From contig JBKDKX010000008.1 in the NCBI GenBank assembly GCA_046344715.1, positions 1-64,000 on the forward strand: DNA of 64,000 nt, given 5' to 3'. Origin of the DNA: CAZAQK01 sp046344715 (GTDB lineage Bacteria; Pseudomonadota; Alphaproteobacteria; Rickettsiales; SXRF01). The notes below the pieces were generated by a model, which saw only the letters and a program-made list of their open reading frames with translations, did no database searches and was not told the origin of the DNA. Positions 7,776 through 16,074 of the stretch are shown here, one piece after another (position 1 is the stretch's first letter; each line of letters opens with the position of its first letter). The position numbers and the translations under genes were made by a program.

Positions 7776-8849
7776 ATGGCTGATGACGATCAGGATCAGG
7801 AACAAAAAACCGAACAACCCACCTCAAAACGCCTGGAAGAAGCCATTAATAAGGGGCAGGTCCCTTTCTCGCGCGAGATAACCAGCTTTTTATTGTTGTT
7901 TGTGCTGGCAATGACAGTGGCCGCTTTTGCCCCTACCATGATGATAAATACAAAAATATTGCTGCTTCCTTTTATCATGAACGCGGAAAGCATTCCGGTG
8001 GACGTAAAAGGCGTCAGCACCGTACTGTCAGATGTAGCTTTTTCTTCATTGGCTATCATTTCAGTTCCGCTCGTCTGTATTATTTTGGCCATTTTGGGGT
8101 CTAGTATTCTCCAGAATGGCTTTCATATCAGCTCAGAACCCGTCATGCCAAAGCTGGATAAAATATCACCACTGGCTGGTCTTAAGCGGATGTTTTCCAT
8201 GCGTTCAATGGTAGAATTTCTGAAAAGCCTTATAAAAATTATCGTGGTTGGCGTTGTCGGTTTTTTAGCCGTATATCCAAACCTTTCTCATATTAAGCAG
8301 CTAGCCAATAGCACCGTAAACGCCATGTTTCATTATATGGGAGATATAAGCCTTGATCTTCTCATAAGCATGGTTATTGCCATGTTTTTTATTGCACTTC
8401 TCGATTTTGCCTACCAGCGGTGGCAATTCATCAAATCCCTGCGGATGACCAAGCAGGAAATAAAAGATGAATATAAGCAATCAGAAGGCGACCCGATGAT
8501 TAAACAACGCCTGCGCGCACTGCGTCAGGAACGCGCTCGCCAGCGCATGATGTCTGCTGTACCTCAAGCCGACGTGGTGATTACCAACCCGACTCATTTT
8601 GCCGTTGCCCTGAAATATGATTCAAAAGATATGAAAGCTCCTACTTTGGTAGCAAAAGGACAAGATTTAATGGCACAACGCATCAGGGAGATTGCTGAAG
8701 AACACGAAGTGCCTATTGTGGAAAACCCGCCCCTTGCCCGCGCCCTGTACAGTTCGGTAGAAGTCGATGAAGAAATACCCACAAGCCATTATGAGGCGGT
8801 TGCTAAAGTTATCTCATACGTATATCAGCTTAAAGGTAAGAAATTTTAA
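7776..8849 (+). CDS. flhB: Flagellar export switch protein FlhB
   Basis: The 357-residue protein starts with the charged EQKTEQPTSKRLEEA motif, followed by four membrane helices and a cytoplasmic C-terminal domain. The self-cleavage motif NPTH is present with Asn271. FlhB cleaves itself there, and this switches export specificity from rod/hook to filament subunits. The family length is kept. The gene closes the fliQ-fliR-flhB run; 78 bases later comes cckA, an arrangement I know from other alphaproteobacteria. All key residues are intact, so the export apparatus is likely functional. Confidence 0.96.
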   Translation: MADDDQDQEQKTEQPTSKRLEEAINKGQVPFSREITSFLLLFVLAMTVAAFAPTMMINTKILLLPFIMNAESIPVDVKGVSTVLSDVAFSSLAIISVPLVCIILAILGSSILQNGFHISSEPVMPKLDKISPLAGLKRMFSMRSMVEFLKSLIKIIVVGVVGFLAVYPNLSHIKQLANSTVNAMFHYMGDISLDLLISMVIAMFFIALLDFAYQRWQFIKSLRMTKQEIKDEYKQSEGDPMIKQRLRALRQERARQRMMSAVPQADVVITNPTHFAVALKYDSKDMKAPTLVAKGQDLMAQRIREIAEEHEVPIVENPPLARALYSSVEVDEEIPTSHYEAVAKVISYVYQLKGKKF

Positions 8850-8927
8850 TTTATTTGCTATTTTTCAGAAACCTGCTCTACTTATTAGCGAAAAATTAAG
8901 ATTCAACTGACAAGTTCTTTTTTCAGG

Positions 8928-9938
8928 ATGCAGGCACGTTATACAGATATTGATAGTTCGAAAAATGGCGCGTTAGATTTTGTCTTACGTAAGCGCAAGC
9001 CTTCTGTTGCCTATATATTATCAATCTTTGTTATTGTGTTTGTCCTGTTGCTTTCTGTCACGATGATGACAGCGGATCGTTTTATGCTTGCCATATTGTT
9101 GATTGCAACAATTATCGCCAGCGGCTGGTATGTGCTGCTGCAACTACAGAGAACCCATGATCTATTGCTTGCAACTGAATTCCAGAATGCACTGTTTGCC
9201 TCAGCCTTAGGGATTAATAACAGATTCTGTATGATCATGAAGCATGATGGTAATATCGTGTATCTGGATCGTTCATTCCAAAGCATGTTCCCTGATTTTC
9301 TCAAGCAATCACGCCGCACGCTGGATATGCTGCTGGAAATTGGTGCGGTTTCCCGTGAAGAAATTGAAAAAATTTATGCTGCGATTGGCCGCGGTGTATT
9401 TGAAAAAGTGATATTCAATATTAAAACCTCTGGCAATGAAATGCACAAGATTGTTATGTCTGTTGAACCCATTCTGCGCCCCAGCGGGTTTGTACTGCTC
9501 AGAGGCCGTGAATTCGTAGAAGCACGCGCCAGCGCAACTGCAAAACCAAATGACTCACCGGTTAACAGGTCAACAGTTACACTGTTCTCACATATACTGG
9601 ATTCGATGGATATGGGCGTGTATATGACTGGCCCCACAGGAGTATTCGTTTATATAAACCACATATTAGAGGAATGGCTAGGATTTGCAGAAGGTGAAGT
9701 ATCATCCAGCAATTTAGCACTCAATGATATTATTTATCATAACAGCAAGAGCAGTGGTGGTATTGTGCCCGATAATTTTGAGGGTGAATTGCTATTACAG
9801 AGAAAAAATGGCGGGTTCATGAAGGTGTTTGTGAACCAGAAAGTTATTAAAGATGAGGCAGAAAAATTACTAGGCTGCACTGCTATCGTACATAATTACT
9901 CTGAAAATAGTACAGAACTGAAAAAGAAACTCTGGTAG
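8928..9938 (+). CDS. cckA: CckA N-terminal part: membrane-anchored PAS sensor (ends at in-frame TAG)
   Basis: The 336-residue product has two membrane helices (about 27-47 and 51-71) and then two PAS-like domains, around 85-195 and 215-330. The second contains DSMDMGVYMTGPTGVFVYINHILEEWLGF. This is the sensory half of CckA, the hybrid histidine kinase that controls CtrA and the cell cycle in alphaproteobacteria. The frame ends with a TAG at 9936-9938, but the very next codons continue in the same frame into a third PAS domain and the kinase. As one chain the two parts would make about 849 residues, a credible CckA length. TAG could be a nonsense mutation, a read-through site or a sequence error, or the halves may act as two proteins. 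Confidence 0.85.
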   Translation: MQARYTDIDSSKNGALDFVLRKRKPSVAYILSIFVIVFVLLLSVTMMTADRFMLAILLIATIIASGWYVLLQLQRTHDLLLATEFQNALFASALGINNRFCMIMKHDGNIVYLDRSFQSMFPDFLKQSRRTLDMLLEIGAVSREEIEKIYAAIGRGVFEKVIFNIKTSGNEMHKIVMSVEPILRPSGFVLLRGREFVEARASATAKPNDSPVNRSTVTLFSHILDSMDMGVYMTGPTGVFVYINHILEEWLGFAEGEVSSSNLALNDIIYHNSKSSGGIVPDNFEGELLLQRKNGGFMKVFVNQKVIKDEAEKLLGCTAIVHNYSENSTELKKKLW

Positions 9939-9941
9939 CCT

Positions 9942-11480
9942 GTGGAACACTTCATTGAGAATTCTCCCATCGCCATTGCACAGCTTGATAGCGCAGGTAA
10001 TATTGTTTCTGCCAACAATGCGTTTCACCGCCTTACGCAAGATACCCTGGTTTCCAGCCTGCCCTGCCCTCTTACGCCAATGGTAGAAGAGGCTGAACGC
10101 CGCGAGATTGACCTGATTCTAACCAAAGCTGTAGCCAGCGAACCCCCTACGGATCCTGTACAGCTCAGCATTAAACTGCCTAATAACGTGCTGGTTATTG
10201 TGTCTGCTTATTTCAGCATTGTAAAACAAGGTTTAAGTCATGTACTGATTATGCAGTGCGTGGATATTACCGAACAAAAAAATCTTGAGGTTCGCTTTGC
10301 CCACTCCCAGAAAATGCAGGCCGTTGGCCAGCTTGCCGGTGGCGTGGCTCATGATTTCAACAACCTGCTTACCGCCATGATTGGATTCTGCGACCTGCTG
10401 CTTATGCGCCATCCGGCGGGTGACCAGTCATTTGCCGATATCATGCAGATCAAGCAGAACGCCAACCGTGCGGCCAATCTGGTGCGCCAGCTGCTGGCAT
10501 TCTCACGCCGCCAGACCTTGCAGCCTAAAGTAATTGATATTACGGATGTACTGGCGGAGCTTTCAAACCTTATTCGCCGCCTGATTGGTGAGAATATTGA
10601 GCTTAAAATGGTGCATGGGCGCGATTTGGGACATGTGAGAGCAGATCAGGGGCAACTTGAACAGGTGCTTATCAACCTTGCAGTAAATGCCCGCGATGCA
10701 ATGGCCAATGGCGGAACGCTTACCATACGTACCAGCAAAGTTACTATCAGCAATGAGCGTTCCCTGCCGCGTGATCTGGTGGCACCATCGGAAGAAGATA
10801 AAATTATCCCACGTGGCGATTATATTCTGGTTGAGGTTATTGATTCTGGCTGCGGTATTCCCAATGATATTCTCCAGAAGATTTTTGAGCCGTTCTTTTC
10901 CACTAAGCCTGTGGGCTCTGGCACAGGCCTTGGACTTTCCACCGTATATGGCATTATCAAACAAACCGGCGGTTCGCTGTATGTACGAAGCAAAGAAGGC
11001 GAAGGCACCACCTTCAATATTTATTTCCCAAGTATTGCCGGTGTACAAACAACAGCCGCCGCCGAAGCAGAAATTGACTCGCCAGATAAGCCATCCACTG
11101 TGGATTTAACAGGTAAAAGCACCGTACTTCTGGTGGAAGATGAAACACCAGTGCGTATTTTTGCCGCCCGTGCGCTGCGTAATAAGGGATACACCGTACT
11201 TGAGGCTGATTGTGCTGAAACCGGCATAGAAGTGATGAACGAACACGGCAAAGATGTGGAAGTTATTATCACCGATGTGATTATGCCAGGTATGAACGGC
11301 CCAACCATGATCGAAAAAATCACGCCACAATATCCCAATGTAAAAGTGATATTTATTTCCGGCTATGCGGAAGATATTTTTGTGAATAGTTATGGTACGG
11401 AGCGTAGCTTCAATTTCCTCGCCAAACCATTCACCCTGAAACAACTCGCCAGCAAATTAAAAGATGTTATCACGGCATGA
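9942..11480 (+). CDS. cckA: CckA C-terminal part: PAS-histidine kinase-receiver
   Basis: The frame gives 512 residues from a GTG directly after the TAG and in the same frame. In order: a PAS domain (about 1-110), the HisKA box QLAGGVAHDFNNLLTAM with His137, an ATPase domain with NLAVNARDAM, DSGCGIP and GSGTGLGLSTVYGI, and a receiver domain near 395-510 with ITDVIMPGMNGP holding the phospho-acceptor Asp. CckA phosphorylates ChpT, which passes phosphate to CtrA and CpdR; the receiver carries phosphate in both directions. All catalytic residues are present. No good ribosome binding site precedes the GTG. Without membrane anchor and first PAS domains, control and localisation of this half would change. 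Confidence 0.88.
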   Translation: MEHFIENSPIAIAQLDSAGNIVSANNAFHRLTQDTLVSSLPCPLTPMVEEAERREIDLILTKAVASEPPTDPVQLSIKLPNNVLVIVSAYFSIVKQGLSHVLIMQCVDITEQKNLEVRFAHSQKMQAVGQLAGGVAHDFNNLLTAMIGFCDLLLMRHPAGDQSFADIMQIKQNANRAANLVRQLLAFSRRQTLQPKVIDITDVLAELSNLIRRLIGENIELKMVHGRDLGHVRADQGQLEQVLINLAVNARDAMANGGTLTIRTSKVTISNERSLPRDLVAPSEEDKIIPRGDYILVEVIDSGCGIPNDILQKIFEPFFSTKPVGSGTGLGLSTVYGIIKQTGGSLYVRSKEGEGTTFNIYFPSIAGVQTTAAAEAEIDSPDKPSTVDLTGKSTVLLVEDETPVRIFAARALRNKGYTVLEADCAETGIEVMNEHGKDVEVIITDVIMPGMNGPTMIEKITPQYPNVKVIFISGYAEDIFVNSYGTERSFNFLAKPFTLKQLASKLKDVITA

Positions 11481-12136
11481 CTACATTCTTTGCCCCGGTC
11501 GATAATTACTGTGAGCGACTGGATGCGGGAATGTGGAGTGAGCCGGTTAACGCCATTACCAATGCCGCATTTTTTATCGCCGCATGGCTTTTATACCGGC
11601 AATACCAGACCCTAAAACTCTGCGATAAGTCCTGCCTTACTCTTATTTTCTTAATTGGACTCGTTGGGCTTGGAAGCCTTACATTCCACACCCATGGCAC
11701 TTATGCAGCAATGTTTCTCGATATCATACCCATTATTGTTTTTGTCTGTTATTTTTTGATCACGGTGCTTCAGCGATTGCTTGGCATGAGTAAACTAAAG
11801 ACATTTTTAGCACTCGCTCTATTTATATTCGCTTCATCACAAATGATGAACCTGCCGTTGGAATACAGCTTCAATGGTTCTGCCAGTTATTTTGTGTGCC
11901 TGTTCACATTAATCATCATCGGCAGCGTACTTGCTTACCGTAGACATCCGGCGACTAACGCGTTCTTTCATGCCTGTCTGTGGTTTACGGCATCGCTTAC
12001 CTTCCGCAGTATTGATATGACCGTTTGTGAAGGTTTTCCGCTTGGCACACATTTCATGTGGCACATCTGTAATGGTGTGGTGTTGTATGTACTCACCAAG
12101 ACTATGTTTCTTCACTCTGCACACGCTGCTAAATAG
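11477..12136 (+). CDS. Ceramidase-domain membrane hydrolase (alkaline ceramidase/CREST family)
   Basis: The 219-residue protein has about seven membrane helices and the family motifs in order: DNYCERLDAGMWSEPVNAITN at the N-terminus, GLGSLTFHTHGT (about 62-73) and GTHFMWHICNG near the C-terminus. The His residues and a conserved Asp form the zinc site in alkaline ceramidases and related CREST hydrolases. Those enzymes cleave amide bonds of lipids. The bacterial substrate is unknown here; sphingolipid or N-acyl lipid is possible. It overlaps the end of cckA by four bases (ATGA), so it is probably co-transcribed with it. Confidence 0.85.
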   Translation: MTTFFAPVDNYCERLDAGMWSEPVNAITNAAFFIAAWLLYRQYQTLKLCDKSCLTLIFLIGLVGLGSLTFHTHGTYAAMFLDIIPIIVFVCYFLITVLQRLLGMSKLKTFLALALFIFASSQMMNLPLEYSFNGSASYFVCLFTLIIIGSVLAYRRHPATNAFFHACLWFTASLTFRSIDMTVCEGFPLGTHFMWHICNGVVLYVLTKTMFLHSAHAAK

Positions 12137-12209
12137 CAATTGCGCTCCTTTATAAAGGGTGTAGATTGGCGGTAACTATTATTAATGATACACCATCTAA
12201 GGGGGAATT

Positions 12210-13244
12210 ATGGATAAGAATAAAGCACTGGAAACCGCGCTGAGCCAGATTGAAAAAACGTTTGGTAAAGGCTCAATCATGCGACTTGGCGAAGGCCAGA
12301 CTGAAAAGATCGATGCTATTTCCACAGGTTCGCTTGGTTTGGATATTGCACTTGGCGTTGGCGGTATTCCCCGTGGCCGCATCATCGAGATTTATGGGCC
12401 AGAAAGCTCTGGTAAAACCACCCTCACCCTGCATATCGTGGCAGAAGCACAGAAAAAAGGCGGTGTGTGTGCGTTTGTGGATGCTGAACACGCGATTGAC
12501 CCGATATACGCGAAAAAACTTGGTGTAAATACCGATGACCTGCTCATCTCACAGCCAGATACCGGCGAACAGGCACTGGAAATCACAGATACACTCGTGC
12601 GCTCCGGCGCGGTGGATGTTGTAGTTGTAGATTCTGTAGCCGCCCTTGTGCCAAAAGCCGAGCTAGAAGGCGAAATGGGTGATTCACACATGGGTCTGCA
12701 AGCCCGCCTGATGAGTCAGGCACTGCGCAAACTCACCGGAAGCATTAGCCGCACGAATTGCACCGTGATTTTCATCAACCAGATTCGTATGAAAATCGGC
12801 GTGATGTTCGGTAATCCTGAAACCACCACCGGCGGTAATGCTCTGAAGTTCTACGCCTCTGTCCGTCTTGATATCCGCCGCATTGGCGCGCTGAAAGATA
12901 AAGAAGAAGTAGTGGGCAATGCCACCCGTGTAAAAGTGGTAAAAAACAAGGTGGCTCCTCCATTCCGTCAGGTTGAGTTTGATATCATGTATGGCGAAGG
13001 CGTGTCCAAACTGGGTGAGCTCATCGATCTCGGCGTAAAGGCAGGCATTGTTGAAAAATCTGGCTCATGGTTCTCATACAACAATGAGCGCATCGGCCAA
13101 GGCAAAGAAAATGCCCGCGAATTTCTGAAAAACAATCCAAAAACCGCAGATGCGATTGAAAAGAAAATCCGTGAGAATGCTGGTGTTTTAGGACAGGCAC
13201 TGAAAGGTGAACCAGCGGCCGAGGCAGAAACAGAAGAAGCTTAG
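12210..13244 (+). CDS. recA: Recombinase A
   Basis: The 344-residue RecA shows Walker A GPESSGKTT (about residues 63-71), the MAW region, the NQIRMKIGVMFGNPETTTGGNALKF stretch (L2 loop and flanks, given here only as landmarks NQIR to ALKF) and an acidic C-terminal tail ending EAETEEA. It catalyses strand exchange and stimulates LexA self-cleavage. GGGGGAA stands just before the ATG. In the 73 bases upstream I see no LexA operator of the alphaproteobacterial type GTTC-N7-GTTC, so SOS control is not obvious from sequence. It is the most conserved gene in the window. Confidence 0.98.
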   Translation: MDKNKALETALSQIEKTFGKGSIMRLGEGQTEKIDAISTGSLGLDIALGVGGIPRGRIIEIYGPESSGKTTLTLHIVAEAQKKGGVCAFVDAEHAIDPIYAKKLGVNTDDLLISQPDTGEQALEITDTLVRSGAVDVVVVDSVAALVPKAELEGEMGDSHMGLQARLMSQALRKLTGSISRTNCTVIFINQIRMKIGVMFGNPETTTGGNALKFYASVRLDIRRIGALKDKEEVVGNATRVKVVKNKVAPPFRQVEFDIMYGEGVSKLGELIDLGVKAGIVEKSGSWFSYNNERIGQGKENAREFLKNNPKTADAIEKKIRENAGVLGQALKGEPAAEAETEEA

Positions 13245-13288
13245 AATTACGCCTGCATAATAAACGCTACTGTAGTTTTAATCTGACT

Positions 13289-13377
13289 CGTCATCCTGAG
13301 CGAATGGGGCTAGTCGAATTATCTTTTTGTAATAATATTCTTCGACTAGATCCTACGGTCTCCGCTAAGAATGACAG
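13289..13377. repeat. Palindromic repeat between recA and etf-QO
   Basis: The ends CGTCATCCTGAGCGAA and CGCTAAGAATGACAG are imperfect inverted copies. Inside, CTAGTCGAA (13310-13318) and TTCGACTAG (13340-13348) form a perfect 9-bp inverted repeat. The element fills the gap between two convergent genes and could fold on either strand as a terminator. It belongs to the class of short dispersed bacterial palindromes (REP/MITE-like); I cannot assign a named family. Confidence 0.7.
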
Positions 13378-13380
13378 CCG

Positions 13381-15006
13381 TTACATCTCGCTGTAATTTG
13401 GGCCGCCGCCGCCTTCAGGCGTTTTCCATACGATATTTTGTGTGGGGTCTTTAATGTCGCAGGTTTTGCAGTGCACACAGTTTTGCGCGTTTATTTGAAG
13501 GCGTGCATTGCCGTCCTCTTTCACAATTTCATACACGCCAGCAGGGCAATAACGCTGCTCTGGCGCGTCATATTTTGCAAGGTTATGGGCAACCGGCACG
13601 GAGGCATCTTTTAGTGTAAGGTGCGCTGGCTGGTCTTCTTCATGGTTGGTGTTGGATAAAAACACGGAAGAAAGCCGATCAAACGTCAGTTTTCCATCCG
13701 GCTTCGGGTATTCAATTTTTTTGGCCAGTTTGGCATCTTTAAGTTGTGTGTGGTCTGCGTGGTTTCGCAGCGTCCAAGGCGCACGACCATTAAATACATA
13801 CGTATCAAGTGCCGCCAGCCACAGCCCGGGCAACAACCCCCAGCGGAAACCCGGGCGAATATTGCGCACCGATTTCAGCTCTTTATGCACCCAGCTTTTC
13901 TTGAAAGCGTTTGTGTACCCATGCAATTCTTCCACGCTACCAGCAGAAAGCGCGGCAAACACCGCATCCGCCGCCAACATCCCAGATTTCATGGCGGTGT
14001 GAGATCCCTTGATTTTTGGCACGTTCAGGAATCCGGCAGAATCACCAATCAATGCACCGCCTGGAAATGTCAACTTTGGCAGAGATTGCAACCCACCTTC
14101 ATTAATTGCCCGCGCACCGTAACTAATGCGCTTGCCACCTTCCAATATTTTACGAATTGCGGGATGCGTCTTGAAGCGCTGAAACTCCATGAACGGGTCA
14201 AGATAGGGATTCTTGTAATCCAGCCCGATGACATACCCTATCGACACCTGATTATTTTCAAGATGATACAAGAACGAACCGCCATAGGTTTCACTATCCA
14301 TCGGCCAGCCGATCGCATGCATCACATGGCCTTGCTTATGTTTGGTGGGATCAATTTCCCAGAGTTCCTTAATGCCGATGCCATAGGTCTGCGGATCAAC
14401 ATTTTCGCGCAGATTAAATTGCTGCATCACCCGCTGAGAGAGCGATCCACGGCACCCTTCCGCCAGTAATATATAGGTGCCTTTGATAGCCATGGGTGGC
14501 TGGTAGCTGTCTTTTTTCTCGCCTTTTTTGTCACGACCAAATTCACCCGTCATCACACCAGTTACACGGCCATTTTCTATGATGACATCTGCTGCCGGAA
14601 AGCCGGGGAATATCTGCACCCCAAGTTCTTCCGCCTGTTTGCCAAGCCAACGGCAAAGCTGCCCAAGGCTTATAATATAATTGCCCTTATTATGCATATG
14701 TCGCGGCGTTGGCAGTGGAATGGCCGCCGTTTTAGTGAGGAAAACGAACCTGTCTTTTTTAACTGGTACATGTAACGGTGCACCCTTATCCATCCAGTCC
14801 GGGATTAACTCAGTCAGTGAGCGAGGCTCTAACACGGCACCGGAAAGAATATGCGCGCCAACTTCAGAACCTTTTTCAAGCACGCAGACACTCAGGCTGC
14901 GCCCGCCAGCAAGTGCCAGTTGCCGTAGGCGAATGGCGGCCGCAAGGCCCGCAGGTCCCGCTCCCACAATCACCACATCATATTCCATTGTTTCTGTATC
15001 TGTCAT
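13381..15006 (-). CDS. etfD: Electron transfer flavoprotein-ubiquinone oxidoreductase
   Basis: About 541 residues. The N-terminus holds an FAD-binding motif, VVIVGAGPAGLAAAIRL. The middle has the ETF-QO pattern with HILSGAVLEPRSL and AEGCRGSLSQ. The C-terminal ferredoxin-like part has YCPAGVYE and CVHCKTCDIKDP, giving the four Cys ligands of a 4Fe-4S cluster. The enzyme, bound to the inner membrane, passes electrons from reduced ETF to ubiquinone, linking fatty acid and amino acid oxidation to respiration. I prefer the ATG at 15006, with AGG upstream, over a TTG five codons earlier. It diverges from the uracil-DNA glycosylase gene with only about 40 bases between starts. Confidence 0.95.
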   Translation of the reverse strand: MTDTETMEYDVVIVGAGPAGLAAAIRLRQLALAGGRSLSVCVLEKGSEVGAHILSGAVLEPRSLTELIPDWMDKGAPLHVPVKKDRFVFLTKTAAIPLPTPRHMHNKGNYIISLGQLCRWLGKQAEELGVQIFPGFPAADVIIENGRVTGVMTGEFGRDKKGEKKDSYQPPMAIKGTYILLAEGCRGSLSQRVMQQFNLRENVDPQTYGIGIKELWEIDPTKHKQGHVMHAIGWPMDSETYGGSFLYHLENNQVSIGYVIGLDYKNPYLDPFMEFQRFKTHPAIRKILEGGKRISYGARAINEGGLQSLPKLTFPGGALIGDSAGFLNVPKIKGSHTAMKSGMLAADAVFAALSAGSVEELHGYTNAFKKSWVHKELKSVRNIRPGFRWGLLPGLWLAALDTYVFNGRAPWTLRNHADHTQLKDAKLAKKIEYPKPDGKLTFDRLSSVFLSNTNHEEDQPAHLTLKDASVPVAHNLAKYDAPEQRYCPAGVYEIVKEDGNARLQINAQNCVHCKTCDIKDPTQNIVWKTPEGGGGPNYSEM

Positions 15007-15048
15007 TTTTATGGCCTGCAAATGTTAATTCTTCTATATACTATAGAT

Positions 15049-15849
15049 ATGGATAAAAAAGTATTACTTGAATGGTATATTGATGCCGGGGTGGATGAGG
15101 CGATTGGTGATGAGCCCGTCAACCGCTTTGTTGCTTTAGAAAAACCTATAGCTCCCGTTCAACAAATACCAGAAACACCACCCTCTCCAACCCTCCCACC
15201 CAAAGGATTGGGAAGTGCATTGCACCACTCGCCCGCAGCCGCAGTTACTGCTGCACGTGTATTGGTAGAAAACTGCGATAATATCGCCGCTCTTGAGGAC
15301 GCCGTACGAAATTTTGATGGATGCGCCATTAAAAAAACCGCAAGCAAAACTGTATTTGCTGATGGCAACCCAAGCGCAAAAATTATGGTTATCGGTGAAG
15401 CACCCGGAGCGGAGGAAGACAAGCAGGGCATTCCTTTCTGTGGCCAGAGCGGACAATTGCTGAATAAAATACTCGCCAGCATCGGCCTAAGCCGGAAGGA
15501 AGATGTCTACATATCCAACACCGTATTCTGGCGGCCACCCGGAAACCGCCAGCCAAGTACCGAGGAAATGGCCATATGCCTGCCCTTTGTTGAAAAACAC
15601 ATCGCACTCATAAAACCGGATTTATTGATTCTGGCAGGAGGCGTTGCGGCAAAAGCTGTGCTTAAAAGCGATATTTCAGTGTCGCGACTGCGTGGCAAAT
15701 TTTATGATTACAAAAATGACTATATGGATAACCCAACCAAAACCGTGATTGTCTATCACCCGTCCTATTTGCTGCGCTCGCCAGCACAGAAGCGCCTGGC
15801 ATGGCACGACATGCTGATGATCAAAGATTTCCTGAATAACAAACAGTGA
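15049..15849 (+). CDS. Uracil-DNA glycosylase, family 4
   Basis: About 266 residues. The family 4 motif GEAPGAEEDKQGIPFCGQSG forms the uracil-binding active site, and HPSYLLRSP provides the DNA-binding loop. These enzymes remove uracil from DNA and carry a 4Fe-4S cluster; Cys residues in FDGCAIKKTA and downstream are in place. The ATG at 15049 gives the alphaproteobacterial N-terminus DKKVLLEWYIDAGVDEAIG; an upstream ATG at 15022 would overlap the divergent gene. Residues about 44-60 (PPSPTLPPKGLGSAL) form a variable linker whose DNA resembles the palindromic repeat at 2360-2396. The last 50 bases are duplicated 95 bases downstream. Confidence 0.9.
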   Translation: MDKKVLLEWYIDAGVDEAIGDEPVNRFVALEKPIAPVQQIPETPPSPTLPPKGLGSALHHSPAAAVTAARVLVENCDNIAALEDAVRNFDGCAIKKTASKTVFADGNPSAKIMVIGEAPGAEEDKQGIPFCGQSGQLLNKILASIGLSRKEDVYISNTVFWRPPGNRQPSTEEMAICLPFVEKHIALIKPDLLILAGGVAAKAVLKSDISVSRLRGKFYDYKNDYMDNPTKTVIVYHPSYLLRSPAQKRLAWHDMLMIKDFLNNKQ

Positions 15850-15994
15850 TAATCGTCACCCCCGATTTATTCGGGGGTCTAGGGCTATCGTAAAGAACAG
15901 TGCGAGTGGTTCGAGATCCCGCAACAAGTGCGGGATTACAATAACATGGCGCGACATGCTGATGATCAAGGATTTCCTGAATAACCACAAATAA
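15800..15994 (+). repeat. Palindromic element flanked by two copies of the glycosylase gene tail
   Basis: The final 50 bases of the uracil-DNA glycosylase gene (15800-15849) recur at 15945-15994 with few changes. The copy would encode the same WxDMLMIKDFLNN tail followed by HK and a stop. Between the copies, 15850-15944 holds two strong hairpins: ACCCCCGA/TCGGGGGT (15858-15878) and ATCCCGCA/TGCGGGAT (15916-15936). The layout suggests that the element arrived together with a 50-bp duplication, or that a local duplication caught it. The downstream copy may be the original gene end. Confidence 0.75.
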
Positions 15995-16074
15995 TCATTT
16001 GTATTACAAAGATTAAATCGTAAAGCAGATTGAAAACTTGCCTGCCAGGCTTTTTTGGCATACAAAGGGCGGCT

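Noticed and set aside
7213..7827. Minus-strand open frame of 204 codons over fliR and flhB
   Set aside because: Antisense to two conserved flagellar genes; composition very rich in His and Asn, typical for a shadow frame.
9936..9938. TAG reassigned as a sense codon in this organism
   Set aside because: Many other genes here end with TAG, among them recA, fliR, atpF and the DUF3299 gene, so general reassignment is excluded; only local read-through stays possible.
13744..14469. Long plus-strand open frame of 241 codons
   Set aside because: It is fully antisense to the conserved ETF-QO gene, its translation is rich in Arg, His and Pro without domain pattern, and it has no ribosome binding site.
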